Origin: Fulvimarina endophytica
Lineage (GTDB): Bacteria > Pseudomonadota > Alphaproteobacteria > Rhizobiales > Rhizobiaceae
Assembly (NCBI RefSeq): GCF_003403015.1
Contig: NZ_QURL01000003.1
Coordinates: forward strand, 434,001-498,000
Reading direction: 5' to 3'
Length of the DNA: 64,000 nucleotides
Under the pieces are notes generated by a model that saw only the letters and a list, made by a program, of their open reading frames with translations, was not told the DNA's origin and did no database searches. Shown here one piece after another: positions 50,538 to 59,386 of this stretch. The first letter of the stretch is position 1; each line of letters begins with the position of its first letter. The translations under genes and the position numbers were made by a program.

Positions 50538-51434
50538 ATGAGAGCCCGCGTGTCCCAGGTCATCGTCACGTCAAGCTATCGTGGAGACTTCGAGCGGTGC
50601 CGCCTGTTGTGCGATTCGATCGATGCGCGCGTGACCGGCCATAGCCGGCACATCATCGCCGTGGAGGCGCGCGACGTCGCCATGTTCAAGGTGCTGGAGG
50701 GCTCAAAGCGCGAGATCGTCGACGAGCGGGACCTCTTCCCCTGGTGGCTGCGCGCCGTTCCAGATCTCACCCATCGGGGCCGCCGCAGCATCTGGCTCTC
50801 CCTGAAGGGGCCGATCATGCACGGCTGGCACACGCAGCAGCTGCGCCGGATCGTGCTCGGCTCGCGGCTCAGGGAGACGACCATGGTGACGGTGGATTCC
50901 GACGTGGTCTTCCTGCGCCCCGTCCATACGAGCCAGTTCGAGACGGCGTCCGGCAAGACCTATTTCTATCGCAAGCCCGGCGGGGTCGCCGAAGCCTTGC
51001 CGCAATACCGGGACGAACACCGGCGCTGGTCGAAAAAGGCCGGCGAGCTTCTCGGCATCGAGACGCCGCCCCACACCGATACCGGCTATATCTACAATCT
51101 CGTCACCTGGGCGACCGACAGCGTGCGCGACATGAATGCGCGCATCGAGGCGGTGAGCGGCAAGGACGCCTTCCGCACGCTGGCGGCGACGCGCATCCTC
51201 TCCGAATGCACGATCTTCGGCCGCTTCGTGGAGGAGGTCGAGGGCGTGACGAAGCGCCACGAGGAGACCAACGAGCCCTTCGCCGCGACCTATTGGGACC
51301 ACGAGCGGCTGGACGAGGCGGCGCTCGACCGCTTCGTTTCGGCGATGAGGCCGAAGGAGATCGCCCTCGGCGTCCAGTCCTTCACCGGAACCGATACCGG
51401 GCTCATTCGCCGGGTTGCAGGACTGGAAGGCTGA
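50538..51434 (+). CDS. DUF6492 family putative glycosyltransferase
   Basis: A 298-residue protein resembling DUF6492 proteins found in alphaproteobacterial polysaccharide clusters. The N-terminal QVIVTSSYRGDFERCRLLCDSID is Rossmann-like, TTMVTVDSDVVFLRP carries a D-x-D that would bind a nucleotide-sugar metal complex, and HTDTGYIYNLVTW with the later ILSECTIFGRFVEE recall GT-A fold enzymes. Position among GT4, WecG-type and flippase genes supports a role in building a surface glycan. It is convergent with the flippase gene and overlaps it by 32 bases. Enzymatic activity is inferred, not established. Confidence 0.78.
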   Translation: MRARVSQVIVTSSYRGDFERCRLLCDSIDARVTGHSRHIIAVEARDVAMFKVLEGSKREIVDERDLFPWWLRAVPDLTHRGRRSIWLSLKGPIMHGWHTQQLRRIVLGSRLRETTMVTVDSDVVFLRPVHTSQFETASGKTYFYRKPGGVAEALPQYRDEHRRWSKKAGELLGIETPPHTDTGYIYNLVTWATDSVRDMNARIEAVSGKDAFRTLAATRILSECTIFGRFVEEVEGVTKRHEETNEPFAATYWDHERLDEAALDRFVSAMRPKEIALGVQSFTGTDTGLIRRVAGLEG

Positions 51435-52716
51435 ACCGCTCGGATCCCGCCTGCCTGCGGCGATGCCGGTCGAGGGTGGTGTAGGCGGTCACCGCCGCGC
51501 CCAGCCAGAGGATCGCGAAGCAGATGTTGAGGGCGAGGAGAATCTCGCCGATCTCGGTGAACTGCAGGAGGAGGAGGGTGAGGAGCCCGGCCTTCGCGGC
51601 GGCAAGCCCGGCCAGCATCGCGACCCGCACCCCGGTGCGCCCTGCCGCGTAGAGGAGTTCGCTCTCGTATTCGACGAGATTGCGGAAGGCGGGAACGAGA
51701 AGCGCGAGAAGGACGAGGGGGGCGGCATCGGCCACATTGTCGCCGAGCGCCCTCGGGAAGAACCGGAGAATGCCGCCGAGGCCCGCGATCCCGGCGATGG
51801 AGACGGCCGCCACGAGCGCCTCGATGCCGATCCGCCGCTTCCAGGAGTCGAGGAAGCCGGGCGCCTTCATGATCTTCTGCACGATCAGCGTGTTGAAGGA
51901 GCGCACCGGCAGGGCCGTGAGGTCCACGAGGCGCATGACGATGGCGTAGATGCCGGCGGCGGTCGGCCCGCCGACGGCGAGGACGAGAAGCTTGTCGAGA
52001 TCGGACTGGAGATAGAACACCACGTCCGCGCCGCAGACCGAGACGCTGTCGCGCCAGCGCGCGAGCCAGAGACGCGGCCTGAATTTAAGCCGCTGGCGCG
52101 GATACCACAGAAGCACCGAGCCGGCCGCGGCGACGAGATTGCCGGCGAGATAGAGCGCGCACCAGACGAGGAGCGAGCCGTCCGAAAGGGCGAAGAACAG
52201 GACTGCGGCCAAAGCCTTCAGAAGCGTGCCCGCGATCGTCAGGATCGCGCCGCGCCCGAACCGGCCGAGGCCGTTGTTGACGACGATGACGATCTCAAGC
52301 GTGCGCCAGCCGACGATTTCGGCAAGAAGGATCAGCGAGAAGGCCAGCGCGCTCATCTCGCCTGCGAAGGCGAGGAGATAGAAGATCGCGGCCATCACCG
52401 CGACGAGGGGAAGCGAGGCGGCGGAGGCGATGAGGAGGCCCGCCGTATAGGTGCCGATGAGGCGCGGGCGCACGGTCGCCGTGCGGTAGAGCGGTGAATA
52501 GAAACCGAGGCCGAACACCCGCGACAGCATGACGCCGGCGGCAGAGGCCGTCGCGAACAGGCCGAAATCGCCGATCGACAGGCTGTTCGCCACGCAGACG
52601 AAATAGAGCAGCGACAGGACCAGCCGCCCGGCCGATCCGGAGACGAGAGACGCGTAGTCGGCAACGACGCTTAGGTCGCCCTTAAGCCTCTCGCGCAACA
52701 CTCGCACGGTGTTCAT
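51403..52716 (-). CDS. Polysaccharide flippase (Wzx/MOP family)
   Basis: A 437-residue polytopic membrane protein with about 12 hydrophobic helices, resembling oligosaccharide flippases that move lipid-linked repeat units across the inner membrane. It begins with a short cytoplasmic arm (NTVRVLRERLKGDL), then DYASLVSGSAGRLVLSLLYFVCVANSL and AEIVGWRTLEIVIVVNNGLGRFG. The central SDLDKLLVLAVGGPTAAGIYAI is the signature segment of this superfamily, ahead of a variable C-terminal half. It is opposite in direction to the other cluster genes, convergent with DUF6492 and divergent from GH10. Substrate probably the product of the adjacent transferases. Confidence 0.85.
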   Translation of the reverse strand: MNTVRVLRERLKGDLSVVADYASLVSGSAGRLVLSLLYFVCVANSLSIGDFGLFATASAAGVMLSRVFGLGFYSPLYRTATVRPRLIGTYTAGLLIASAASLPLVAVMAAIFYLLAFAGEMSALAFSLILLAEIVGWRTLEIVIVVNNGLGRFGRGAILTIAGTLLKALAAVLFFALSDGSLLVWCALYLAGNLVAAAGSVLLWYPRQRLKFRPRLWLARWRDSVSVCGADVVFYLQSDLDKLLVLAVGGPTAAGIYAIVMRLVDLTALPVRSFNTLIVQKIMKAPGFLDSWKRRIGIEALVAAVSIAGIAGLGGILRFFPRALGDNVADAAPLVLLALLVPAFRNLVEYESELLYAAGRTGVRVAMLAGLAAAKAGLLTLLLLQFTEIGEILLALNICFAILWLGAAVTAYTTLDRHRRRQAGSERFSLPVLQPGE

Positions 52717-52753
52717 GGGGCAGGATGCTCCGCTTCGTTCGAAGGATGCGCAG

Positions 52754-53896
52754 ATGGCAGACGGTCGCGATACCGCACTTCCCCGGTCCCATCCTGACGG
52801 GGACGGACCGTTCGCGCAGCTTAGGAGCGAGCCGTTAACGCGGCGTTCCGTGCTGCTCGCCGGCGCGGGCGCGGCCTTCTCGACATTTGCGGCGGGCGCG
52901 GGCCGGGCGCGGGCGGAACCTCTGCGAAAAATCCCCTTCGGCGCAGCGATCCAGAGCGAGTTTCTCGACAGCGATCCGCTCTACGGGCCCGCTTTCCTGC
53001 GCTATTGCGACCTCGTGATGCCGATGAACGAGCTGAAATTCGATCAGATCCATCCCGAACGCGATGTCTGGCGCTTCGAGCCGGCGGACCGGCTCGTCGA
53101 ACTGGCGCTTTCGAACGGGAAGCTCTCGCGGGGCACCTGCCATGTGTGGTGGGGCTCGACGCCGGCCTGGGTGGAGGCGATCACCTCCGAGCGGGAGGCC
53201 GAACGGGTGCTGGTGGAGCATATCGAACGGGTGGGCGACCGCTATCGCGGCAAGCTGACCGGATGGGACGTGGTCAACGAGCCGCTGGCCTACGATCCGC
53301 GCGAGGAGGGTCCCTTGCGCGACACGCACTGGCTGAGGGTTCTCGGTCCCCGGCACATCCCGCTGGCGCTCTCGACGACGGCGCGGGTCGATCCTCAGGC
53401 CCGGATCGTCGTCAACGACTACGATCTGGAATTCGAAGGCCCCCTCTACGACGCCCGGCGCTCGGTGATGATCGACCTCCTGCGCCAGCTCCAGGACGGC
53501 GGCGTGCGCGTCGACGGGCTCGGCATCCAGGGCCATCTCTACGGCGACCGGACGATCGACAAGGACGCACTCGAAGCCTTCCACCGCACCCTCGACGAGA
53601 TGGGCATCGAGCTCCTCGTCACCGAACTCGACGTGATCAACCGGGAGAGCCCGCCGGATCCGGAGAGCATGGACGCACTCGCCTACGATCTCGTCGATGA
53701 TTTCCTCGATGGCGTCTTCGCCCACAAGCCGCCGGCCATGGTCGTCACCTGGGGTCTCACCGACCGCTATTCCTGGATACCGGACGTGATGCCCCGCTAC
53801 GACGGAACGCCGCACCGGCCGCTGCCGCTGACGGCGGATTATGCCGAGAAGAACTGGCTGCATCTCCTCCAGCGCCGGCTCGCGGCCGGGCGATGA
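52754..53896 (+). CDS. Secreted glycoside hydrolase family 10 enzyme
   Basis: A 380-residue GH10 (endo-beta-1,4-xylanase family) retaining glycosidase. A twin-arginine signal (LTRRSVLLAGAGAAF, about 29-43) directs export of the folded enzyme. The acid/base Glu is E176 in GWDVVNEPL and the nucleophile E291 in LLVTELDV; VMPMNELKFDQIHP, the WW of CHVWWGSTPAW and a late TWGLTDRYSW complete the family set. ATG 52754 was chosen because GAAGGA lies seven bases upstream; earlier in-frame ATGs add an Asp/Lys-rich leader. In a polysaccharide cluster it may trim or release the exported polymer rather than degrade plant xylan. Confidence 0.93.
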   Translation: MADGRDTALPRSHPDGDGPFAQLRSEPLTRRSVLLAGAGAAFSTFAAGAGRARAEPLRKIPFGAAIQSEFLDSDPLYGPAFLRYCDLVMPMNELKFDQIHPERDVWRFEPADRLVELALSNGKLSRGTCHVWWGSTPAWVEAITSEREAERVLVEHIERVGDRYRGKLTGWDVVNEPLAYDPREEGPLRDTHWLRVLGPRHIPLALSTTARVDPQARIVVNDYDLEFEGPLYDARRSVMIDLLRQLQDGGVRVDGLGIQGHLYGDRTIDKDALEAFHRTLDEMGIELLVTELDVINRESPPDPESMDALAYDLVDDFLDGVFAHKPPAMVVTWGLTDRYSWIPDVMPRYDGTPHRPLPLTADYAEKNWLHLLQRRLAAGR

Positions 53897-53926
53897 GAGG
53901 ATCGCCAACAGTTCACGGTGTGGGCG

Positions 53927-54582
53927 ATGTGGCGTTGTCTGCATATCCGACCCGGCGGGTTCTATTCATTGGTGAAGAAGCCGTTGAGCAGGCGGGCTCG
54001 GGAGGATGCCCGACAGATCGATCTGATCAGGAAGGCCTGGAAGCATAGCGGCAGGGTCTAGGGCTACCGCAAACTGTACGACGATCTTCTCGACCAAGGC
54101 GAGACCAGTTGCGCCAATCGGGTCGCTCGTCTTGCAAAGTTGGCCGGCATCAAAGCGCAGATCGGCTACAGGCGTCGACCTGGTTCCTACGGTGGCAAAC
54201 CGTCGGTCGTGGTCGACGACGCCCTTGCCCGGCAGTTCGATGTCGATTCGCCGGGCAAGGCATGGGTGACAGACATCACTTCCACCCGAACCCAGGAAGG
54301 CTCTGCCTATCTGGCCGTGGTGATCGACCTGTTTTCCCGCCGTATTATCGGATGGTCGATGCAGAGCCCGCAGACGACCGACGTCGTGCTGCAGGCATTG
54401 CTCATGGCGGTCTGGTGTGGAAAACCGAAGAACGCGGTCCTGATCCATTCCGACCAGGGCTCCCAGTTCCCGGGATAGATTGGGCAACGTTCCTCAAGCA
54501 CCACAATCTCGAGCCCTCGATGAGCCGTCGTGGCAACTGTCACGATAACACCGTGGCCGAAAGCTTCTTCAATCTCTTCTAG
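53927..54582 (+). pseudogene. Decayed IS3-family transposase (OrfB)
   Basis: Remnant of an IS3-family DDE transposase. In one frame it reads from about 53927 through HSGRV, a TAG stop at 54059, then GYRKLYDDLLDQGETSCANRVARLAKLAGIKAQIGYRRRPGS and the catalytic core with AWVTDIT and VVIDLFSRRIIGWSM. A one-base shift near 54470 moves it to IDWATFLKHHNLEPSMSRRGNCHDNTVAESFFNL, after which the gene breaks off where an IS5-like sequence begins. The C-terminal part and OrfA are missing and no terminal inverted repeats were found, so it cannot transpose. Confidence 0.85.
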
Positions 54583-55012
54583 CGCAGGCGCAAGGCGAAG
54601 GTTGATCTGCGGGAGGTGGTGAATGCGATCCGCTACTAGACGCAACGGGCGTGGACTGGCGCATTCTCCCGGAGAACCTCCCAGCCTGGCAGACGGTCTA
54701 CTAGTGCTTTCGACGTTTCGTCCGGCTGATGCGGTCCAAGTCGATCTACAACCTGGCGCTGATGCTTGACCGTGAGCGGCAGGCGCGGGAGGCCAGCCCG
54801 ACAGCGTGCGTCGTTAAGAGCGAGAGCGTGAAGGCACCGGCACCCAGCGCAAAACATGGGTTCGACGGCGCAAAGAGGGTTGCCGGTCGCAAGCGCCATA
54901 TCGTCGTGGACACGGACGGGCGCATGCTGATGGTCAATCTGACGTCTGCCGATATCTCTGGCCGCGCTGGTGCACAGCATATTCTGGATACGATCCGCAG
55001 ACGCTGGCCCTT
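54583..55012 (+). pseudogene. Decayed IS5-family transposase fragment
   Basis: Begins abruptly after the IS3 remnant with RRRKAKVDLREVVNAIRY, a stop, then in a shifted frame DWRILPENLPAWQTVY, another stop, CFRRFVRL and [35 protein letters not shown] and [20 protein letters not shown] follow. This is the N-terminal and central part of an IS5-type transposase. At the usual first catalytic Asp (DSQS) it has KSES, a further sign of decay. It ends at RRWP where a reversed recombinase fragment starts. Confidence 0.83.
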
Positions 55013-55402
55013 GCCCTCCTCCCGCGCCCGCTTCAGCCCTGCATGGGTGCGCTCGATCAGAAGATCGCGCTCGAACTCGGCGACCGCGTTGATGACGCCC
55101 ATGGTCATGCGGCCCGCCGCACTCGTCAGATCGACACCGCCCAGCGCCAGGCAATGGACCCGGATGCCCTGCTCAGCGAGATGATCCACCGTCCGGCGCA
55201 CGTCCATGGCATTGCGTCCGAGCCGGTCGAGCTTGGTGACGACGAGGACGTCCCCCGCCTTCAGCCGGTCGACCAGCTTAGCAAAGCCCGGCCGCTCCAT
55301 CGCGGTGTGGGAGCCCGACACCGTCTCGGAGACGACACGGCGCGCCTGAAGATCGAACCCTGCCGCGCGGATCTCGCCGAGCTGGTTCTCGGTGGTCTGC
55401 AT
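55007..55402 (-). pseudogene. Truncated serine recombinase (resolvase/invertase) fragment
   Basis: On the minus strand an open frame reads [17 protein letters not shown], then [31 protein letters not shown] and [27 protein letters not shown], the core of a resolvase-type serine recombinase. The N-terminal strand with the catalytic Ser (RVST-type motif) has been replaced by unrelated sequence, and the DNA-binding helix-turn-helix is lost at the junction with the IS5 fragment. It continues open to 54746 only by reading backwards through the IS5 remnant. Not functional. Confidence 0.8.
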
Positions 55403-55616
55403 ATGAACATGCTCGAAATGAAGAAAGGCGGCTTTTCGAACAGATCGCGGCGCGAATCTTCGAAACTGGACGGTTTTGGCGATCTCCAGAGTGCATCATG
55501 CGTTGCAGATCCCATTATGCTCCTGTGAAGGAGAACTAACGAACTATTTAATTTCTGATTATGGACGCGTTTTTCTTCCCCGCCTAGTTTCGTTTCTGCA
55601 ATCTGGGAGGAAAGCG

Positions 55617-56471
55617 ATGAACGCGGATCATCCGCGCGGGATCGGGGACAACGTGTCCCTCGCCCGACGCGCCTATAACATTCGGCGTAAGGCGCTCCGC
55701 ATGGGCGAGGTGCAGGGCCAAGGCTATATCGGACAGGCGCTCGGCGTCGCCGATGTTCTCGCCGCCAGCTACTTCCATACGATGAGCTATCGATCCGACG
55801 ACCCGGAATGGGAGGGGCGCGACCGCTTCCTCCTGTCGATCGGCCACTATGCGATCGCGCTCTATGCCGTCCTGATGGAGGCGGGCATCCTGCCGGAAGA
55901 CGAACTCGAAACCTACGGCATGGACGACAGCCGCATGCCGATGTCGGGCATGGCCTCCTATACGCCGGGCATGGAGATCACGGGCGGCTCGCTCGGTCAG
56001 GGCCTGGGGATCGCCGTCGGGATGGCGATGGGCCTGAAGCGAAAGGCCTCGGACGCCTTCGTCTACAACCTGATGAGCGATGGCGAACTCGACGAGGGTT
56101 CGACCTGGGAAGCCGCGATGGCTGGAGCCCATCATGGTCTCGACAATCTCGTCTGCCTCGTCGATTTCAACAACCAGCAGGCGGACGGACGCTCGACAGA
56201 AATGAGCGCACTCGAGCCGCTTCCTGAAAAGTGGCAGGCGTTCGGCTGGCACTGCCAGCGGGTCGACGGGAACGATCTCGACGCGGTCACAGCCGCCTTC
56301 GACGCCGCACGGGCGCTCAAGGAGCCCCGGCCGCGCTGCATCGTCTTCGACACCAAGATGTGCAAAGGCGTGCCGTTCCTGGAAGCCCGCGACAAGAACC
56401 ACTTCGTGCGCGTCGAGGCCGACGAGTGGGAAAAGGCGCTCGCAGAACTCGACGAGAGGGCGCCGGCATGA
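55617..56471 (+). CDS. Transketolase, N-terminal (TPP-binding) subunit
   Basis: A 284-residue protein equal to the N-terminal pyrophosphate-binding half of transketolase. GHYAIALYAVLMEAG and MEITGGSLGQGLGIAVGMA are present, and the TPP/Mg motif reads SDGELDEGSTWEAAMAGAHHGLDNLVCLVDFNNQQADG. Together with the next gene it makes one split transketolase, which moves a two-carbon ketol unit between sugars. ATG 55617 follows GGGAGGAAAG. It opens an operon with an SDR, a TRAP importer and a second transketolase, and overlaps the C-terminal subunit by ATGA. Split forms occur in archaea and in catabolic operons such as the sulfo-transketolase sulfoquinovose pathway; substrate here unknown. Confidence 0.92.
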   Translation: MNADHPRGIGDNVSLARRAYNIRRKALRMGEVQGQGYIGQALGVADVLAASYFHTMSYRSDDPEWEGRDRFLLSIGHYAIALYAVLMEAGILPEDELETYGMDDSRMPMSGMASYTPGMEITGGSLGQGLGIAVGMAMGLKRKASDAFVYNLMSDGELDEGSTWEAAMAGAHHGLDNLVCLVDFNNQQADGRSTEMSALEPLPEKWQAFGWHCQRVDGNDLDAVTAAFDAARALKEPRPRCIVFDTKMCKGVPFLEARDKNHFVRVEADEWEKALAELDERAPA

Positions 56472-57511
56472 CTGCGAATTCCATGGCCCGCAAGTACGAG
56501 CCGCGCCAGGTTCTCCGGCGTGCGGACGGCCAGAAGCTCACGACATCGGCGATGATCGCCTCGCTGGAGGCGGAAGGCTACGAGAGCGTCAGGGCACCGT
56601 TCGGCAACGCTCTCGTGGACCTTGCGAAGACCAATGACAAAGTCGTCGGCATCACGGCCGACCTTTCGAAATACACCGATCTGCACGTCTTCGCCGAAGC
56701 GATGCCGGACCGGTTCTATCAGATGGGAATGGCCGAGCAGGTGATGCTATCGGCTGCTGCCGGTCTCGCCCGGGAGGGGTTCATGCCCTTCGCGACCACC
56801 TATGCGGTCTTCGCCTCTCGCCGCGCCTACGATTTCATTGCGATGGCGATTGCGGAGGAGAATCTTCCGGTTCGCATCGTATGCGCGCTGCCGGGGCTGA
56901 CGACCGGCTACGGTCCGAGCCACCAGGCGACGGAGGATCTCGCGATCTTCCGGGGCCTGCCGAACATGACGATCGTCGATCCCTGCGATGCCGACGACGT
57001 CATGGGCATGGTGCCTGCGCTCGCGGCTCACGATGGGCCGACCTATTCCCGCCTCCCGCGCGGCAATGTCCCGAAGGTCCTGACGAAGCACAAGCCGGAC
57101 TATCGCTTCGAGCTCGGCAAGGCCCAGACGATCCGCGAGGGTCGCGACGTCCTCGTCATCTCGACCGGCTTCATGACCATGCGCGCGCTCGACGCTGCGG
57201 TGAAGCTCGAAGCCGAAAACGTGGATGTCGGGGTCCTGCATGTCCCGACCATCAAGCCGCTCGACGTGGAAACGATCGCCGCCGAGGCGGCGAAGGGCGG
57301 CCGGCTCGTCGTGACGGCGGAGAACCACACGGTGGTCGGCGGCCTCGGCGAGGCTGTCGCCGCCGCCCTTCTGACGCGCGGCATCGCGCCGACCTTCAGG
57401 ATGATCGGCCTGCCGGACGAATTTCTGGAGGCCGGCGCCCTGCCGACGCTTCACGACATGTACGGCATCTCGGTTGACAAGGTCGCCGAGCGCATCAAGG
57501 CTTGGCTCTAG
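56468..57511 (+). CDS. Transketolase, C-terminal subunit
   Basis: A 347-residue partner holding the pyrimidine-binding (Pyr) and C-terminal domains of transketolase. The catalytic Glu that activates TPP is in MGMAEQVMLSAAAGLAREG, with FATTYAVFASRRAYDFI and GLTTGYGPSHQATEDLAIFRGLPNM following. The His of the phosphate-binding THDSIG of canonical enzymes is absent here (ALPGLTTG). A C-terminal Rossmann-like domain starts near DVLVISTGFMTMRA. It overlaps the N-terminal subunit gene and precedes the SDR by nine bases. Loss of phosphate-binding residues is usual in split, DXS-like transketolases and leaves substrate choice open. Confidence 0.91.
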   Translation: MTANSMARKYEPRQVLRRADGQKLTTSAMIASLEAEGYESVRAPFGNALVDLAKTNDKVVGITADLSKYTDLHVFAEAMPDRFYQMGMAEQVMLSAAAGLAREGFMPFATTYAVFASRRAYDFIAMAIAEENLPVRIVCALPGLTTGYGPSHQATEDLAIFRGLPNMTIVDPCDADDVMGMVPALAAHDGPTYSRLPRGNVPKVLTKHKPDYRFELGKAQTIREGRDVLVISTGFMTMRALDAAVKLEAENVDVGVLHVPTIKPLDVETIAAEAAKGGRLVVTAENHTVVGGLGEAVAAALLTRGIAPTFRMIGLPDEFLEAGALPTLHDMYGISVDKVAERIKAWL

Positions 57512-57520
57512 GGGGAGACG

Positions 57521-58279
57521 ATGGCTCAAGGACTGCTCGAAGGACGGTATGCGATCGTGACGGGCGCGGCGAGCGCGCGCGGTCTCGGCAAGGCGACCGC
57601 GAAACTTTTCGCCGACCATGGCGCGACGATCGCGATCCTCGATCTCGATGCGAACGCCGCGAAGGCGGCCGCCGCCGATCTCGGCGAAGACCACGTGGGC
57701 TTTGCCTGCGATGTGACAGACAAGACGGCCTGTGCCTCCGTTGCCTCCGAACTCAAGGCCCGGTGGGGCCGGATCGATGTTCTTGTCAACAATGCCGGAA
57801 TCACACAGCCGTTGAAGCTGATGGAAATCGAGCCGCAGAACTACGAGGCTGTGCTCGACGTCAATCTGCGAGGTACGCTTTATATGAGTCAGGCCGTCAT
57901 TCCGGGCATGCGGGAGGTCGGATCGGGCTCGATCGTCAATCTCTCTTCAGTATCCGCGCAACGCGGCGGCGGGATCTTCGGTGGCCCCCATTATTCGGCG
58001 GCCAAAGCCGGGATTCTCGGACTGACCAAGGCGATGGCCCGGGAACTCGCACCGAGCGGCGTCAGGGTCAACGCAATCTGTCCAGGCTTCATCGCGACCG
58101 ACATCACCGCGGGCAAACTGACCGATGAGATGCGGGCGCAGGTTCTTGCCGGCATCCCGATGGGACGGGCCGGCGAGGCGTCCGACGTGGCAGGTTGCGC
58201 GCTGTTCCTTGCCTCGGACCTCTCGGCATACTGCACGGGAACCGAGGTCGACGTGAACGGAGGTTCGTTGATCCACTGA
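57521..58279 (+). CDS. SDR family oxidoreductase of the transketolase-TRAP operon
   Basis: A 252-residue short-chain dehydrogenase. The cofactor loop is TGAASARGLG, one residue longer than the usual TGxxxGxG. Asp at the end of the second strand (AILDLDANAAK) favours NAD(H). NNAG, Ser in NLSSVSAQRGG and Tyr/Lys in HYSAAKAGI form the catalytic centre. It starts nine bases after the transketolase C-subunit in the same operon (GGGGAGA upstream). Its likely job is oxidation of the imported hydroxy acid or polyol to the ketose-type compound cleaved by transketolase, or reduction of a product; neither is proven. Confidence 0.9.
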   Translation: MAQGLLEGRYAIVTGAASARGLGKATAKLFADHGATIAILDLDANAAKAAAADLGEDHVGFACDVTDKTACASVASELKARWGRIDVLVNNAGITQPLKLMEIEPQNYEAVLDVNLRGTLYMSQAVIPGMREVGSGSIVNLSSVSAQRGGGIFGGPHYSAAKAGILGLTKAMARELAPSGVRVNAICPGFIATDITAGKLTDEMRAQVLAGIPMGRAGEASDVAGCALFLASDLSAYCTGTEVDVNGGSLIH

Positions 58280-58351
58280 CGTTCGGGCAGCGCCGATGGG
58301 AGTTCGGCGTCGCTCGGAATGTTCAGGTGAAGTCAATCCAGGGAGGAAATC

Positions 58352-59386
58352 ATGAAAGCTCTACTGACCGCGCTCATCGGCGCGACCATAATGGCCGGGA
58401 CCGCCGCTGAGGCTCAGGAGGTGACGTTCGGCCACGGCGCCAATCCGGGCAATCCGCGCTTCGTCGCGGCGGAGAAGTGGGCCGAACTTTTCAAGGCGTG
58501 TTCTTCGGACGCGACCGTCAATGTCGCGCCGTCGGCGACCATGGGCGACGATGCCGAAATGCTCACCTCGGCTCAGGCCGGCGTCATCCAAGTGACCGCC
58601 AACAGCCAGGGCGCGATGAGCCAGATCGTTCCCGAGGTCGGCCTTCTCGGTCTGCCTTTCCTGTTCAAGGATCTGCCGACTGCCTGGAAGGTGCTCGATG
58701 GCGACGTGGGCAAGATGATAGACGAGCGCTCCCAGGAAGCGGGCCTCAAGGTGCTCGGCTTCTGGGACAACGGCATCCGCCAGGTGACGCACGTGTCGAA
58801 GAACGTGCCGGAACCGGCCGACATCAAGGGAATGAAGATCCGCACGCCGCCCGACGAGCTGCGTCTCGCGATCTTCGAAGCGCTCGGCACCTCACCCGCG
58901 CCGCTCGCCTTCTCGGAACTGCCGAGCGCGCTGCAGGCTGGCGTATTCGACGGCCAGGAGAACCCGCTCACCAACATCTACTCGTCGAAAATCCATGAGA
59001 TCACCCCGTTCATCACTCTGACGAACCATGCCTATGAGGCCACACCGGTACTCGCCGGTCTTTCCTGGTGGGAGGGTCTCGACGACGCAACGAAGCAGTG
59101 TGCACTCGATGCGACCGCGGAGGCGGGCAAGATGCAGCGCCAGCTCTCGTTCGAGGCCGACGAGAAGCTCAAGCCGATGATGGAGAAGGAGGGCGTCACT
59201 TTCGTGGAGGCTGATCGCCAGGCCTATGTCGATGCGACCGCTTCGGTCTACGATACCTATGCCGAGCGCTATCCGGATCTCGTCAAGGCTCTTCGCGAGG
59301 CCGCCGGTCAGTCGTCCGGCTCGGGCGAAGGCTCGTCCTCGGGAGAGGCTCCGCAGGCAAGCGGGGACGGCGCTCCGGCGCAATGA
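58352..59386 (+). CDS. dctP: TRAP transporter substrate-binding protein DctP
   Basis: A 344-residue periplasmic binding protein. The signal peptide (MKALLTALIGATIMAGTAAEAQ) is cleaved after about residue 22. The DctP core has HGANPGNPRFVAAEKWAE at the start, GLLGLPFLFKDLPTAW, and the carboxylate-binding Arg in DIKGMKIRTPPDELRL. QAGVFDGQENPLTNIYSSKIHEI follows, typical for the family. A Ser/Gly-rich tail of about 25 residues is added after the fold. The Arg suggests an organic acid ligand. AGGGAGGAAA precedes the ATG, and the stop overlaps dctQ by ATGA. Likely the most highly expressed gene of the operon. Confidence 0.94.
   Translation: MKALLTALIGATIMAGTAAEAQEVTFGHGANPGNPRFVAAEKWAELFKACSSDATVNVAPSATMGDDAEMLTSAQAGVIQVTANSQGAMSQIVPEVGLLGLPFLFKDLPTAWKVLDGDVGKMIDERSQEAGLKVLGFWDNGIRQVTHVSKNVPEPADIKGMKIRTPPDELRLAIFEALGTSPAPLAFSELPSALQAGVFDGQENPLTNIYSSKIHEITPFITLTNHAYEATPVLAGLSWWEGLDDATKQCALDATAEAGKMQRQLSFEADEKLKPMMEKEGVTFVEADRQAYVDATASVYDTYAERYPDLVKALREAAGQSSGSGEGSSSGEAPQASGDGAPAQ

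Noticed and set aside
54746-55402. A 218-codon intact serine recombinase
   Set aside because: Only the part from about 55007 to 55402 is recombinase-like. The rest is the reverse reading of an IS5 transposase remnant, and the catalytic Ser region is missing.
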